Origin: Abelmoschus esculentus
Lineage: Eukaryota > Streptophyta > Magnoliopsida > Malvales > Malvaceae
Assembly (NCBI GenBank): GCA_035048815.1
Contig: JAUCBN010000001.1
Coordinates: forward strand, 20,041,001-20,105,000
Direction: 5' to 3'
DNA: 64,000 bases
The position numbers and the translations under genes were made by a program. Shown in pieces: positions 13,901-27,800 of the stretch. Below the pieces are notes generated by a model. It was not told where the DNA came from, made no database searches, and saw only the letters and a list, made by a program, of their open reading frames with translations. The first letter of the stretch is position 1, and every line of letters starts with the position of its first letter.

Positions 13901-16900
13901 AAATTTTATGAGTTCAAATAGTTAATTATAGGCTTTTGAACAAAATTATACAGATTAATCTCAAATTTTCAACTTTTTACTTGGTTAAAATTAGAACGGA
14001 ATCTCTATCAAGCCCATTTAGACATGCAAATTTTAATCCCAACAAAACGACAACCAAATGTTACTAAATCAAATTTTATGAGTTTAAATAATTAATTATG
14101 GGCTTTTGAACAAAATTATACAGATTAATCTCAAATTTTCAACTTTTTACTCGGTTAAAATTAGAATAGAATCTCTATAAATCCCATTTAGACATGCACG
14201 TTTTAATCGCATCAAAACGACAACCAAATTTTATTAAAACCAAATTTTATGATTTCAAATTTTTAATTATTAGCTTTGGAACAAAATTATTGAGATTAAT
14301 CTCAAATTTTAAGAATTTTACTCGGTTAAAATTAGAACGGAATCTCTATAAAGTTCATTTAGACATGCACGTTTTAATCCCAAAAAAACGACAACCAAAT
14401 GTTATTAAATCAAATTTTATGAGTTTAAATATTTAATTATGGGCTTTTGAACAAAATTATACAGATTAATCTCAAATTTTCAGCTGTTTACTCGGTTAAA
14501 ATTCGAACGGAATCTCTATAAAGACCATTTAGACATGCACGGTTTAATCGCATCAAAACGACAACCAATTTTTATTAAATTAAATTTTATGAGTTCAAAT
14601 AGTTAATTATAGGCTTTTGAACAAAATTATACAGATTAATCTCAAATTTTCAGCTTTTTACTCTGTTAAAATTATAACGGAATCTCTAGAAAGCCCATTT
14701 AGACATACACGTTTTAATCCAAACAAAACGACAACCAAATGTTATTAAATCTAATTTTATGAGTTTAAATATTTAATTATCAGCTTTTGAACAAAATTAT
14801 ACAGATTAATCACAAATTTTCAGCTGTTTACTCGGTTAAAATTCGAACGGAATCTCTATAAAGACTATTTAGACATGCACGGTTTAATCGTATCAAAACG
14901 ATAACCAATTGTTATTAAATTAAATTTTATGAGTTCAAATAGTTAATTATAGGCTTTTGAACAAAATTATACAGATTAATCTCAAATTTTCAGCTTTTTA
15001 CTCGGTTAAAATTAGAATGGAATCTCTATAAATCCCATTTAGACATGCACATTTTAATCGCATAAAAACGACAACCAAATTTTATTAAAACCAAATTTTA
15101 TGATTTCAAATTTTTAATTATTAGCTTTGGAACAAAATTATCGAGATTAATCTCAAATTTTCAGCTGTTTACTCGGTTAAAATTCGAACGGAATCTCTAT
15201 AAAGACCATTTAGAAATGCACGGTTTAATCGCTTCAAAACGTCAACCAATTTTTATTAAATTAAATTTTACGAGTTCAAATAGTTAATTATAGGCTTTTG
15301 AACAAAATTATACAGATTAATCTCAAATTTTCAGCTTTTTACTCAGATAAAATTAGAACAGAATCTTTATAAAGCCCATTTAGACATTCACGTTTTAATG
15401 CCAAAAAAACAACAATCAAATGTTATTAAATCAAATTTTATGAGTTTAAATATTTAATTATGGGCTTTTGAACAAAATTATACAGAATAATCTCAAATTT
15501 TCAGCTGTTTACTTGGTTAAAATTCGAACGGAATCTCTACAAAGACCATTTATACATGCACGGTTTAATCGCATCAAAACGATAGCCAATTGTTATTAAA
15601 TTAAATTTTATGAGTTCAAATAGTTAATTATAGGCTTTTGAACAAAATTATACAGATTAATCTCAAATTTTCAGCTTTTTACTCTGTTAAAATTAGAACG
15701 GAATCTCTAGAAAGCCCTTTTAGACATGCACGTTTTAATCCCAACAAAACGACAACCAAATGTTATTAAATCAAATTTAATGAGTTTAAATATTTAATTA
15801 TGGGCTTTTGAACAAAATTATACATATTAATCTCAAATTTTAAGCTGATTACTCGGTTAGAATTCGAACGGAATCTCTATAAAGACCATTTAGACATGCA
15901 CGGTTTAATCGCATCAAAACGACAACCAATTGTTATTAAATTAAATTTTACGAGTTCAAATAGTTAATTATAGGCTTTTGAACAAAATTATACAGATTAA
16001 TCTCAAATTTTTAGTTTTTTAATCGGTTAAATTCGAATGGAATCTCTATAAAGTCCATTGAGACATGCACGTTTTAATCGCATCAAAACGACAACCAAAT
16101 TTTATTAAAATCAAATTTTATGATTTCAAATATTTAATTATTAGCTTTGGAAAAAAATTATCGAGATTAATCTCAAATTTTTAGAATTTTACTCTGTTAA
16201 AATTAGAACGGAATCTCTATAAAGCTCATTTAGACATGCACGTTTTAATCCCAAAAAAACGACAACGAAATGTTATTAAATCAAATTTTATGAGTTTAAA
16301 TATTTAATTATGGGCTTTTGAACAAAATTATACAGATTAATCTCAAATTTTCAGCTGTTTACTTGGTTAAAATTCGAACAGAATCTCTATAAAGACCATT
16401 TAAACATGCACGGTTTAATCGCATCAAAACGACAACCAATTGTTATTAAATCAAATTTTATGATTTCAAATATTTAATTATTAGCTTTTAAACAAAATTA
16501 TCGAGATTAATCTCAAATTTTTAGAATTTTACTCTGTTAAAATTAGAACGGAATCTCTATCAAGCCCATTTAGACATGCACGTTTTAATCCCAAAAAAAC
16601 GACAACCAAATGTTATTAAATCAAATTTTATGAGTTTAAATTTTTAATTATGGGCTTTTGAAAAAAATTATACAGATTAATCTCAAATTTTCAGTTGTTT
16701 ACTTGGTTAAAATTCGAACGGAATCTCTATAAAGCCCATTTACACATACACGGTTTAATCGCATCAAAACGACAACTAATTGTTATTAAATTAAATTTTT
16801 TGAGTTCAAATAGTTAATTGTAGGCTTTTGAACAAAAATATACAGATTAATCTCAAATTTTCAGCTTTTTACTCGGTTAAAATTAGAACGAAATCTCTAT

Positions 16901-19900
16901 AAAGCCCATTTAGACATGCACGTTTTAATCCCAAAAAACGACAACCAAATGTTATTAAATCAAATTTTATGAGTTTAAATATTTAATTATTGGCTTTTGA
17001 ACAAAATTATACAGATTAATCTCAAATTTTCAGCTGTTTACTCAGTTAAAATTAGAACAGAATCTCTATAAAGACCATTTAGACATGCACGGTTTAATCG
17101 CATCAAAACGACAACCAATTGTTATTAAATTAAATTTTATGAGTTCAAATAGTTAATTATAGGCTTTGGAACTAAATTATACAGATTAATCTCAAATTTT
17201 CAGCTTTTAACTCGGTTAAAATTAGAAGGGAATCTCTACAAAGACCATTTAGACATGCACGGTTTAATCGCATCAAAACGATAGCCAATTGTTATTAAAT
17301 TAGATTTTATGAGTTCAAATAGTTAATTATAGGCTTTTGAAAAAAGTTATACAGATTAATCTCAAATTTTCAGCTTTTTACTCGGTTAAAATTAGAACGG
17401 AATCTCTATAAAGCCCATTTAGACATGCACGTTTTAATCGCATCAAAACGACAACCAAATTTTATTAAAACCAAATTTTATAATTTCAAATTTTTAATTA
17501 TTAGCTTTGGAACAAAATTATCGAGATTAATCTCAAATTTTCAGCTGTTTACTCGGTTAAAATTCGAACGGAATCTCTATAAAGACCACTTAGAAATGCA
17601 CGGTTTAATCGCATCAAAACGATAACCAATTGTTATTAAATTAAATTTTACGAGTTCAAATAGTTAATTATATGATTTTGAACAAAATTATACAGATTAA
17701 TCTCAAATTTTCAGCTTTTCATTAGGTTAAAATTCGAACAGAATCTCTATAAAGCCCATTTAGACATGCACGTTTTAATCGCAACAAAACGACAACCAAA
17801 TGTTATTAAATCAAATTTTATGACTTTAAATATTTAATTATGGGCTTTTGAACAAAATTATATAGATTAATCTCAAATTTTCAGCTTTTTACTTTGTTAA
17901 AATTAGAAAGGAATCTCTATAAAGCCCATTTAGACATGCACGTTTTAATCCCAACAAAATGACAACCAAATGTTATTAAATCAAATTTTATGAGTTTAAA
18001 TTTTTAATTATGGGCTTTTGAACAAAATTATACAGATTAATCTCAAATTTTCAGTTGTTTACTCGGTTAAAATTCGAACGGAATCTCTATAAAGACCATT
18101 TAAACATGCACGGTTTAATCGCATCAAAACAACAACCAATTGTTATTAAATTAAATTTTATCAGTTCAAATAGTTAATTATAGGCTTTTGAACAAAATTA
18201 TACAGATTAATCTCAAATTTTCAGCTTTTTACTTGATTAAAATTAGAACAGGATCTCTATAAAGCCCATTTAGACATGCACGTTTTAATCCTAACAAAAC
18301 GACAACCAAATGTTATTAAATCAAATTTTATGAGTTTAAATATTTAATTATGGGCTTTTGAACAAAATTTTACAGATTAATCTCAAATTTTCAGCTTTTT
18401 ACTCGGTTAAAATTCGAACGGAATCTCTATAAAGACCATTTAGACATGCACGGATTACTCGCATCAAAATGGCAACCAATTGTTTTTAAATTAAATTTTA
18501 TCAGTTCAAATAGTTAATTATAGGCTTTTGAACAAAATTATACAGATTAATCTCAAATTTTTAGCTTTTTACTCGGTTAAAATTTGAACGGAATCTCTAT
18601 AAAGACCATTTAGACATGCACGGTTTAATCGCATCAAAATAACAACCAATTGTTATTAAATTAAATTTTATGAGTTGAAATAGTTAATTATGGGCTTTTA
18701 AACAAAATTATACAGATTAATCTCAAATTTTTAGCTGTTTACTCGGTTAAAATTCGAACGGAATATCTATAAAGACCATTTAGACATGCACGGTTTAATC
18801 GTACCAAAACGACAACCAATTGTTATTAAATTAAATTTTATGAGTTCAAATAGTTAATTATAGGCTTTTGAACAAAATTATACCGATTAATCTTAAATTT
18901 CAGCTTTTTACTCGGTTATATTCGAACGAAATCTCTATACAGCCCATTTAGACATGCACGTTTTAATCGCATCAAAATGACAACCAAATATTTAATTATT
19001 AGCTTTTGAAAAAAATTATACAGATTAATCTCAAATTTTCAGAATTTTACTCGGTTAAAATTAGAACGGAATCTCTAGAAAGCCCAATTGGACATGTACG
19101 TTTTAATCCCAACAAAACGACAACCAAATGTTATTAAATCAAATTTTATGAGTTTAAATATTTAATTATGGGCTTTTGAACACAATTATACAAATTAATC
19201 TCAAATTTTCAGCTTTTTACTCGGTTAAAATTAGAACGGAATCTCTATAAAGACCATTTAGACATGCACGGTTTAATCGCATCAAAACAACAACCAATTG
19301 TTATTAAATTAAATTTTATGAGTTCAAATAGTTAATTATAGGCTTTTGAACAAAATTATACAGATTAATCTCAAATTTTCAGCTTTCTACTCGATTAAAA
19401 TTAGAACGGGATCTCTATAAAGCCCATTTAGACATAAACGTTTTAATCCCAACAAAACGACAACCAAATGTTATTAAATCAAATTTTATGATCTTAAATA
19501 TTTAATTATAGGCTTTTGAACAAAATTATACAGATTAATCTCAAATTTTCAGCTTTTTACTCGGTTAAAATTAGAAAGGAATCTCTATAAAGCCCATTTA
19601 GACATGCACGTTTTAATCCCAACAAAACGACAACCAAATGTTATTAAATCAAATTTTATGAGTTTAAATATTTAATTATGGGCTTTTGAACAAAATTATA
19701 CATATTAATCTCAAATTTTCAGATGTTTACTCGGTTAAAATTAAAACGGAATCTCTATAAAGACCATTAAGACATTCACGGTTTAATCACATCAAAATGA
19801 CAATCAATTGTTATTAAATTAAATTTTATGAGTTCAAATAGTGAATTATAGGCTTTTGAACAAAATTATACAGATTAATCTCAAATTTTCTGCTTTTTAC

Positions 19901-21959
19901 TCGGTTAAAATTTGAACGGAATCTCTATAAAGCCCATTTAGACATGCATGTTTTAATCACATCAAAACGACAACCAAATTTTATTAAAATCAAATTTTAT
20001 GATTTTAAATATTTAATTATTAGCTTTTGAACAAAATTATACAGATTAATCTCAAAGTTTTAGCTTTTTACTCGGTTAAAATTAGAACGGAATCTTAATA
20101 AAGCCCATTTAGACATGCACGTTTTAATCCCAACAAAACGACAACCAAATTTTATTAAATTAAATTTTATGAGTTTAAATATTTAATTATGGGTTTTTGA
20201 ACAAAATTATATATATTAATCTCAAATTTTTAGCTGTTTACTCGGTTAAACCCATTTAGACATGAACGGTTTAATCGCATCAAAACGATAACCAATTGTT
20301 ATTAAATTAAATTTTAGGAGTTCAAATAGTTAATTATAGGCTTTTGAACAAAATTATACAGATTAATCTCAAATTTTCAGCTTTTTACTCGGTTAAAATT
20401 CGAACGGAATCTCTATAAAGCCAATTTAGACAGGCACGTTTTAATCGCAACAAAACGACAACCAAATTTTATTAAAATCAAATTTTATGATTTTAAATAT
20501 TTAATTATTAGCTTTTGAAAAAAATTATATAGATTAATCTTAAATTTTCAGAATTTTACTCGGTTAAAATTAGTACAGAAACTCTATAAAGCCTATTTAG
20601 ACATGCACGTTTTAACCCCAAAAAATGATAACCAAATGTTATTAAATCAAATTTTATGAGTTAAAATATTTAATTAAGGGCTTTTGAACAAAATTATACA
20701 GATTAATCTCAAATTATCAGCTGTTTACTCGGTTAAAATTCGAACGAAATCTCTATAAAGCCCATTTAGACATGCATGGTTTAATCGCATCAAAACGACA
20801 ACCAATTGTTACTAAATTAAATTTTATGAGTTCAAATAGTTAATTATAGGCTATTGAACAAAATTATATAGATTAATCTCAAATTTTCAGCTTTTTACTC
20901 GGTTAAATTTGAATAGAATCTCTATAAAGCCCATTTAGACATGCACGTTTTAATCGCATCAAAACGACAACCAAATTTTATTAAAATCACATTTTATGAT
21001 TTCAAATATTTAATTATTAGGTTTTGAACAAAATTATATTGATTAATCTCAAATTTTCAGAATTTTACTCGGTTAAAATTAGAACAGAATCTCTATAAAG
21101 ACCATTTAGACATGCACGGTTTAATCCCATCAAAATGACAATTAATTGTTATTAAATTAAATTTTATGAGTTCAAATAGCTAATTATATGCATTTGAACA
21201 AAATTATTCAGATTAATCTCAAATTTTAAGCTTTTTACTCGGTTAAATTCGAATGAAATCTCTATAAATCCCATTTAGACATGCACGTTTTAATCGCATC
21301 AAAACGACAACCAAATTTTATTAAAATCAAATTTTATGATTTCAAATATTTAATTATTAGCTTTTGAACAAAATTATGCAGATTAATCTCAAATTTTCAG
21401 AATTTTACTCGGTTAAAATTAGAACGAAATCTCTAGATACCCCATTTGGACATGCACGTTTTAATCCCAACAAAACGACAACCAAATATTATTAAATCCA
21501 ATTTTATGAGTTTAAATATTTAATTATGGGTTTTGAACAAAATTATACAGATTAATATCAAATTTTCAGTTGTTTACTCGGTTAATATTCGAACGGAATA
21601 TCTATAAAGCCCATTTAGACATACACAGTTTAATCGCATGAAACCGACAACTTAATGTTATTAAATTAAATTTTATGCGTTGAAATAGTTAATTATAGGG
21701 TTTTGAACAAATTCATACAGATTAATCTCAAATTTTCAACTTTTTATTCTGTTAAATTCGAACGAATCTCTATAAAGGCCATTTAGACATACACGTTTTA
21801 ATCGCAACAAAACGACAACTAAAATGTTATTAAATCAAATTTTATGAGTTCAAATACATGATTATGGGCTTTTGAACAAAATTATATAGATTAATCTCAA
21901 ATTTTCAACTTTTTACTCGGTTAAAATTCGAACGGAATCTCTATAAAGCCCATTTAGAC

Positions 21960-24900
21960 ATGCACGTTTTAGTCGCATATTTAGACATGGTCGTATTAAT
22001 CGCATCAAAACGATAACCAAATTTTATTAAATAAAATTGCATGAGTTTAAATATTTAATTATGGGCTTTTGAACAAAATTATACAGAATAATCTCAATTT
22101 TAAGGTGTTTATTCGGTTAAAATTTGAACGGATTCTCTATAGAGAACATTTAGACATGGTCGTATTAATCGCATCCAAACGACAACCAAATGTTATTAAA
22201 TTAAATTTTATGAGTTCAAATATTTAATTATAGGCTTTTGAACAAAATTATACAAATTAATCTCAAATTTTAATGTTTTTACTCTTTTAAAATTCGAACG
22301 AATTCTCTATAGAGTATATTTAGACATGCAAGGTTTAATAGCATCAAAATGACAACTAAAATGTTATTAAGTCAAATTTTATGAGTTCAAATTCATGATT
22401 ATGGGCTTTTGAACAGAATTATATAGATTAATATCAATTTTTAAGGTTTTTACTCGGTTATAATTCGAACGGACTCTTTATAAAGCCCATTTAGACATGC
22501 ACGTTTTAGTCGCATCAAAATGATAACCAAATTTTATTAAATCAAATTGCATGAGTTTAAATATTTAATTATGGGCTTTTGAACAAAATTATACAGATTA
22601 ATCTCAATTTTTATGGTTTTTACTCGGTTAAAATTCGAACGGATTCTCTATAGAGCATATTTAGACATGGTCGTATTAATCGCATCAAAACGACAACCAA
22701 ATGTTATTAAATTAAATTTTATGAGTTCAAATATTTAATTATAGGCTTTTGAAAAAAATTATACAGATTAATCTCAAATTTTAAGGTTTTTACTCGGTTA
22801 AAATTTAATTGGATTCTCTATAGAGCACATTTAGACATGGTCGTATTAATCGCATCAAAACGACAACCAAATGTTATTAAATTAATTTTTATGAGTTCAA
22901 ATATTTAATTATAGGCTTTTGAAGAAAATTATACAGATTAATCTAAATTTTTAAGGTTTTTACTCGGTTAAAATTCGAACGGATTCTCTATAGAGCATAT
23001 TTAGACATGGTCGTATTAATCGCATGAAAACGACAACTAAAATGTTATTAAAATTAAATTTTATGAGTTCAAATACTTGATTATGGGCTTTTGACCAAAA
23101 TTATATAGATTAATCTCAAATTTTCAGCTTTTTACTCGGTTAAAATTCGAACGGAATCTTTATAAAGCCCATTTAGACATGCATGTTTTAGTCGCATCAA
23201 AACGATAACCAAATTTTATTAAATCAAATTTTATGAGTTTAAATATTTAATTATGGGCTTTTGAATAAAATTATACAGATTAATCTCAAATTTTAAGGTT
23301 TTTACTCGGTTAAAATTTAATTGGATTCTCTATAGAGCACATTTAGACATGGTCGTATTAATCGCATCCAAACGACAACCAAATGTTATTAAATTAAATT
23401 TTATGAGTTCAAATATTTAATTATAGGCTTTTGAACAAAATTATACAGATTGATCTCAAATTTTAATGTTTTAACTCGTTTAAAATTCGAACGGATTCTC
23501 TATAGAGTACATTTAGACATGCAGGGTTTAATCGCATCAAAACGACAACTAAAATGTTATTAAATCAAATTTTATGAGTTCAAATACTTGATTATAGGCT
23601 TTTGAACAGAATTATATAGATTAATATCAATTTTTAAGGTTTTTACTCGGTTAAAATTCGAACGGACTCTTTATAAAGCCCATTTTGACATGCACGTTTT
23701 AGTCGCATCAAAATAATAACCAAATTTTATTAAATCAAATTGCATGAGTTTAAATATTTAATTATGGACTTTTGAACAAAATTATACAGATTAATCTCAA
23801 TTTTTATGGTTTTTACTCGGTTAAAATTCGAACGGATTCTCTATAGAGCACATTTAGACATGGTCGTATTAATCGGATCAAAACGACAACCTAATGTTAT
23901 TAAATTAAATTTTATGAGTTCAAATATTTAATTATAGGCTTTTGAAAAAAATTATACAGATTAATCTTAAATTTTAAGGTTTTTACTCGGTTAAAATTCG
24001 AACGGATTCTCTATAGAGCATATTTAGACATGCACTGTTTAATCGTATCAAAACGACAACCAAACGTTATTAAATTAAATTTTATGAGTTCAAATAGTTA
24101 ATTATAGGCTTTTTAAAAAAATTATACAGATTAATCTCAAATTTTCAGCTTTTTACTCGGTTAAAATTCGAACAGAATCTCTATAAAGCCCATTTAGACA
24201 TGCACGTTTTAATCGCAACAAAACGACAACTAAAATGTTATTAAATCAAATTTTATGAGTTCAAATACTTGATTATGGGCTTTCGAACTGAATTATATAG
24301 ATTAATCTCAAATTTTTAGCTTTTTACTCGGTTAAAATTCGAACGGAATCTTTATAAAGCCCATTTAGACATTCACATTTTAGTCGTATCAAAAGGATAA
24401 CCAAATTTTATTAAATCAAAATTGCATGAGTTTAAATATTTAATTATGGGCTTTTGAACAAAATTATACAGATTAATCTCAATTTTTAAGGTTTTTACTC
24501 GGTTAAAATTGAACGGATTTTCTATAGGGCACATTTAGACTTGGTAGTATTAATCGTATCAAAACGACAACCTAATGTTATTAAATTAAATTTTATGAGT
24601 TCAAATATTTAATTATAGGCTTTTGAACAAAATTATACAGATTAATCTCAAATTTTAAGGTTTTTATTCAGTTAAAATTCGAACGGTTTCTATATAGAGC
24701 ATATTTAGACATGCACGGTTTAATCGCATCAAAACGACAACCAAATGTTATTAAATTAAATTTTATGAGTTCAAATAGTTAATTATAGGCTTTTGAACAA
24801 AATTATACAGATTAATCTAAAATTTTCAGCTTTTTACTCGGTTAAAATTCGAACGGAATCTTTCTGAAGCCCATTTAGACATGCACGTTTTAGTCACATC

Positions 24901-27800
24901 AAAACGATAACCAAATTTTATTAAATCAAATTTTATGAGTTTAAATATTTAATTATGGGCTTTTGAACAAAATTATACAAATTAATCTCAATTTTTAAGG
25001 TTTTTACTCGGTTAAAATTCGAACGGATTTTCTATAGAGTATATTTAGACATGGTCGTATTAATCGCATCAAAACGACAGCCAAATGTTATTAAATTAAA
25101 TTTTATGAGTTCAAATATTTAATTATAGGCTTTTGAACAAAATTATACAGATTAATCTCAAATTTTTAGCTTTTTGCTCGGTTAAAATTAGAACGAAATC
25201 TCTATAGAGCCCATTTAGACATGTACGGTTTAATCGCATCAAAACAACAACCAAATGTTATTAAATTAAATTTTATGAGTTCAAATAGTTAATTATAGGC
25301 TTTTGGACCAAATTATACAGATTAATCTCAAATTTTCAGGTTTTTACTCGGTTAAAATTCGAACGGATTATCTATAGAGCACATTTAGACATGGTCGTAT
25401 TAATCGCATCAAAGCGACAACCAAATTTTATTAAATCAAATTTTATGAGTTTAAATATTTAATTATGAGCTTTTGAACAAAATTATACAAATTAATCTCA
25501 ATTTTTAAGGTTTTTACTCGGTTAAAATTCGAACGGACTCTTTATAAAGCCCATTTAGACATGCACGTTTTAGTCGCATCAAAATGATAACCAAATTTTA
25601 TTAAATCAAATTGCATGAGTTTAAATATTTAATTATGGGCTTTTGAACAAAATTATACAGATTAATCTCAATTTTTATGGTTTTTACTCGGTTAAAATTC
25701 GAACGGATTCTCTATAGAGCACATTTAGAGATGGTAGTATTAATCGCATCAAAACGACAACCAAATGTTATTAAATTAAATTTTATGAGTTCAAATAGTT
25801 AATTATAGGGTTTTGAGCAAAATTATACATATTAATCTCAAATTTTCAGCTTTTTACTAGATTAAAATTTGAACGGAATCTCTATAAAGCCCATTTAGAC
25901 ATGCACGTTTTAATCGTATCAAAACGACAACCAAATTTTATTAAAATCAAATTTTATGATTTCAAATATTTAATTATAGGATTTTGAATAAAATTATACA
26001 GATTAATCTCGAATTTTCAGCTTTTTACTCGGTTAAAATTAGAACAGAATCTTTATAAAGCCCATTTAGAGATGCACGGTTTAATCCCATCATAAAGATA
26101 ACTAAATTTTATTAAATCAAATTTGTTGGTGTCAAATAATTAATTATTAGCTTTTGAAAAAAATTATACAGATTAATCTCAAATTTTCAGAATTTTACTC
26201 GGTTAAAATTAGAACGGATTCTCTATAAAGCTTATTTAGACATGCGCGTTTTAATCGCAACAAAACGACAACTAAAATGTTATTAAATCAAATTTTATGA
26301 GTTTATATACTTGATTATTGGCTTTTGAACAAAATTGTACAGATTAATCTCAAATTTTCAGCTTTTTACTTGGTTAAAATTCGAACGGAATCTCTATAAA
26401 GCCCATTTAGACATGCACGGTTTAATCCCATAAAAAAGATAACCAAATTTTATTAAATCAAATTTATGAGTTCAAATATTTAATTATGGGGTTTTAAATA
26501 AAATTATACAGATTAATCTCAAATTTTAAGGTTTTTACTCGGTTAAAATTCGAATGGATTCTCTATAGAGCACATTTAGACATGCTCGTATTAATCGTAT
26601 CAAAACGATAACCAAATGATATTAAATTAAATTTTATGAGCTCAAATAGTTAATTATAGGCTTTTGAACAAAATTATATAGATTAATCTCAAATTTTCAG
26701 CTCTTTACTCGGTTAAAATTCGAACGGAATCTTTATAAAGCCCATTTAAACATGCACGGTTTAATCCCATCAAAAAGATAACCAAATTTTATTAAATCAA
26801 ATTTTATGGTTTCAAATAATTAATTATTAGCTTTTGAACAAAATTATACAGATTAATCTCAAATTTTCATAATTTTACTCGGTTAAAATTAGATCTGATT
26901 CTTTACAAAGCCTATTTAGACATGCACGTTTAAATCTCAACAAAACAACAAATAAAATGTTATTAAATCAAATTTTATGAGTTCAAATACTTGATTATGG
27001 TCTTTTGAACAAAATTATACAGACTAATCTCAAATTTTCAGCTTTTACTCGGTTAAAATTTAAAAGGAATCTCTTTAAAGCCCACTTAGACATGCACGTT
27101 TTATTCGAATCAAAACGATAACCAAATTTTATTAAATCAAATTTTATGAGTTCAAATATTTAATTATGTGGTTTTAAAAAGAATTATACAGATTAATCTC
27201 AAATTTTAAGGTTTTTACTCGGTTAAAATTCGAACGGATTCAATATAGAGCACATTTAGACATCCTCGTATTAATCGTATCAAAACGACAACAAAATGTT
27301 ATTAAATTAAATTTTATGAGTTCAAATAGTTAATTATAGGCTTCTGAACAAAATTATACAGATTAATCTCAAATTTTCAGCTTTTTACTTGGTTAAAATT
27401 TGAACGAAATCTCTATAAAGCCCGTTTAGACATGCATGTTTTAATCGCATCAAAACGACAACCAAATTTTATTAAAATCAAATTTTATGATTTCAAATAA
27501 TTAATTATTAGCTTTTGGACAAAATTATACAGATTAATCTGAAATTTTCAGAATTTTACTCGGTTAAAATTAGAACGTAATCTCTATAAAGCCCACTTAG
27601 ACATGCACGTTTTAATACCAACAAAACGACAACCAAATTTTGTTAAATCAAATTTTATGAGTTTAAATATTTAATTATGAGCTTTTGAACAAAATTATAC
27701 TGATTAATCTCAAATTTTATTGTTTTTACTTTGTTAAAATTCGAACGGATTCTCTATAGAGCACATTTAGATATGCTCGTATTAATCGTATCAAAACGAC
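21960..27800. repeat. Satellite sub-domain rich in a diverged monomer class
   Basis: From about 21,980 a monomer class becomes common that reads ACATGGTCGTATTAATCGC and TCTATAGAGCACATTTAG, with AAGGTTTTTACTCGG in place of the usual CAGCTTTTTACTCGG. It is seen at about 21,985, 22,156, 22,666, 22,836, 23,006 and onward, and a related form reading ATGCTCGTATTAATCG continues to about 27,780. The first copy begins at a truncated junction (21,970-21,990), where a monomer reading GTTTTAGTCGCATATTTAG jumps straight into the next monomer after about 30 bp. The sub-domain is mixed with other classes, so its edges are approximate. Confidence 0.7.

Noticed and set aside
11473..17625. Open frames of 66-80 codons in the satellite (11,473; 14,194; 17,425)
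   Set aside because: They are dimer-length readings of the tandem repeat, carry repeated words such as KRQPN, and occur only where a local variant removes a stop.
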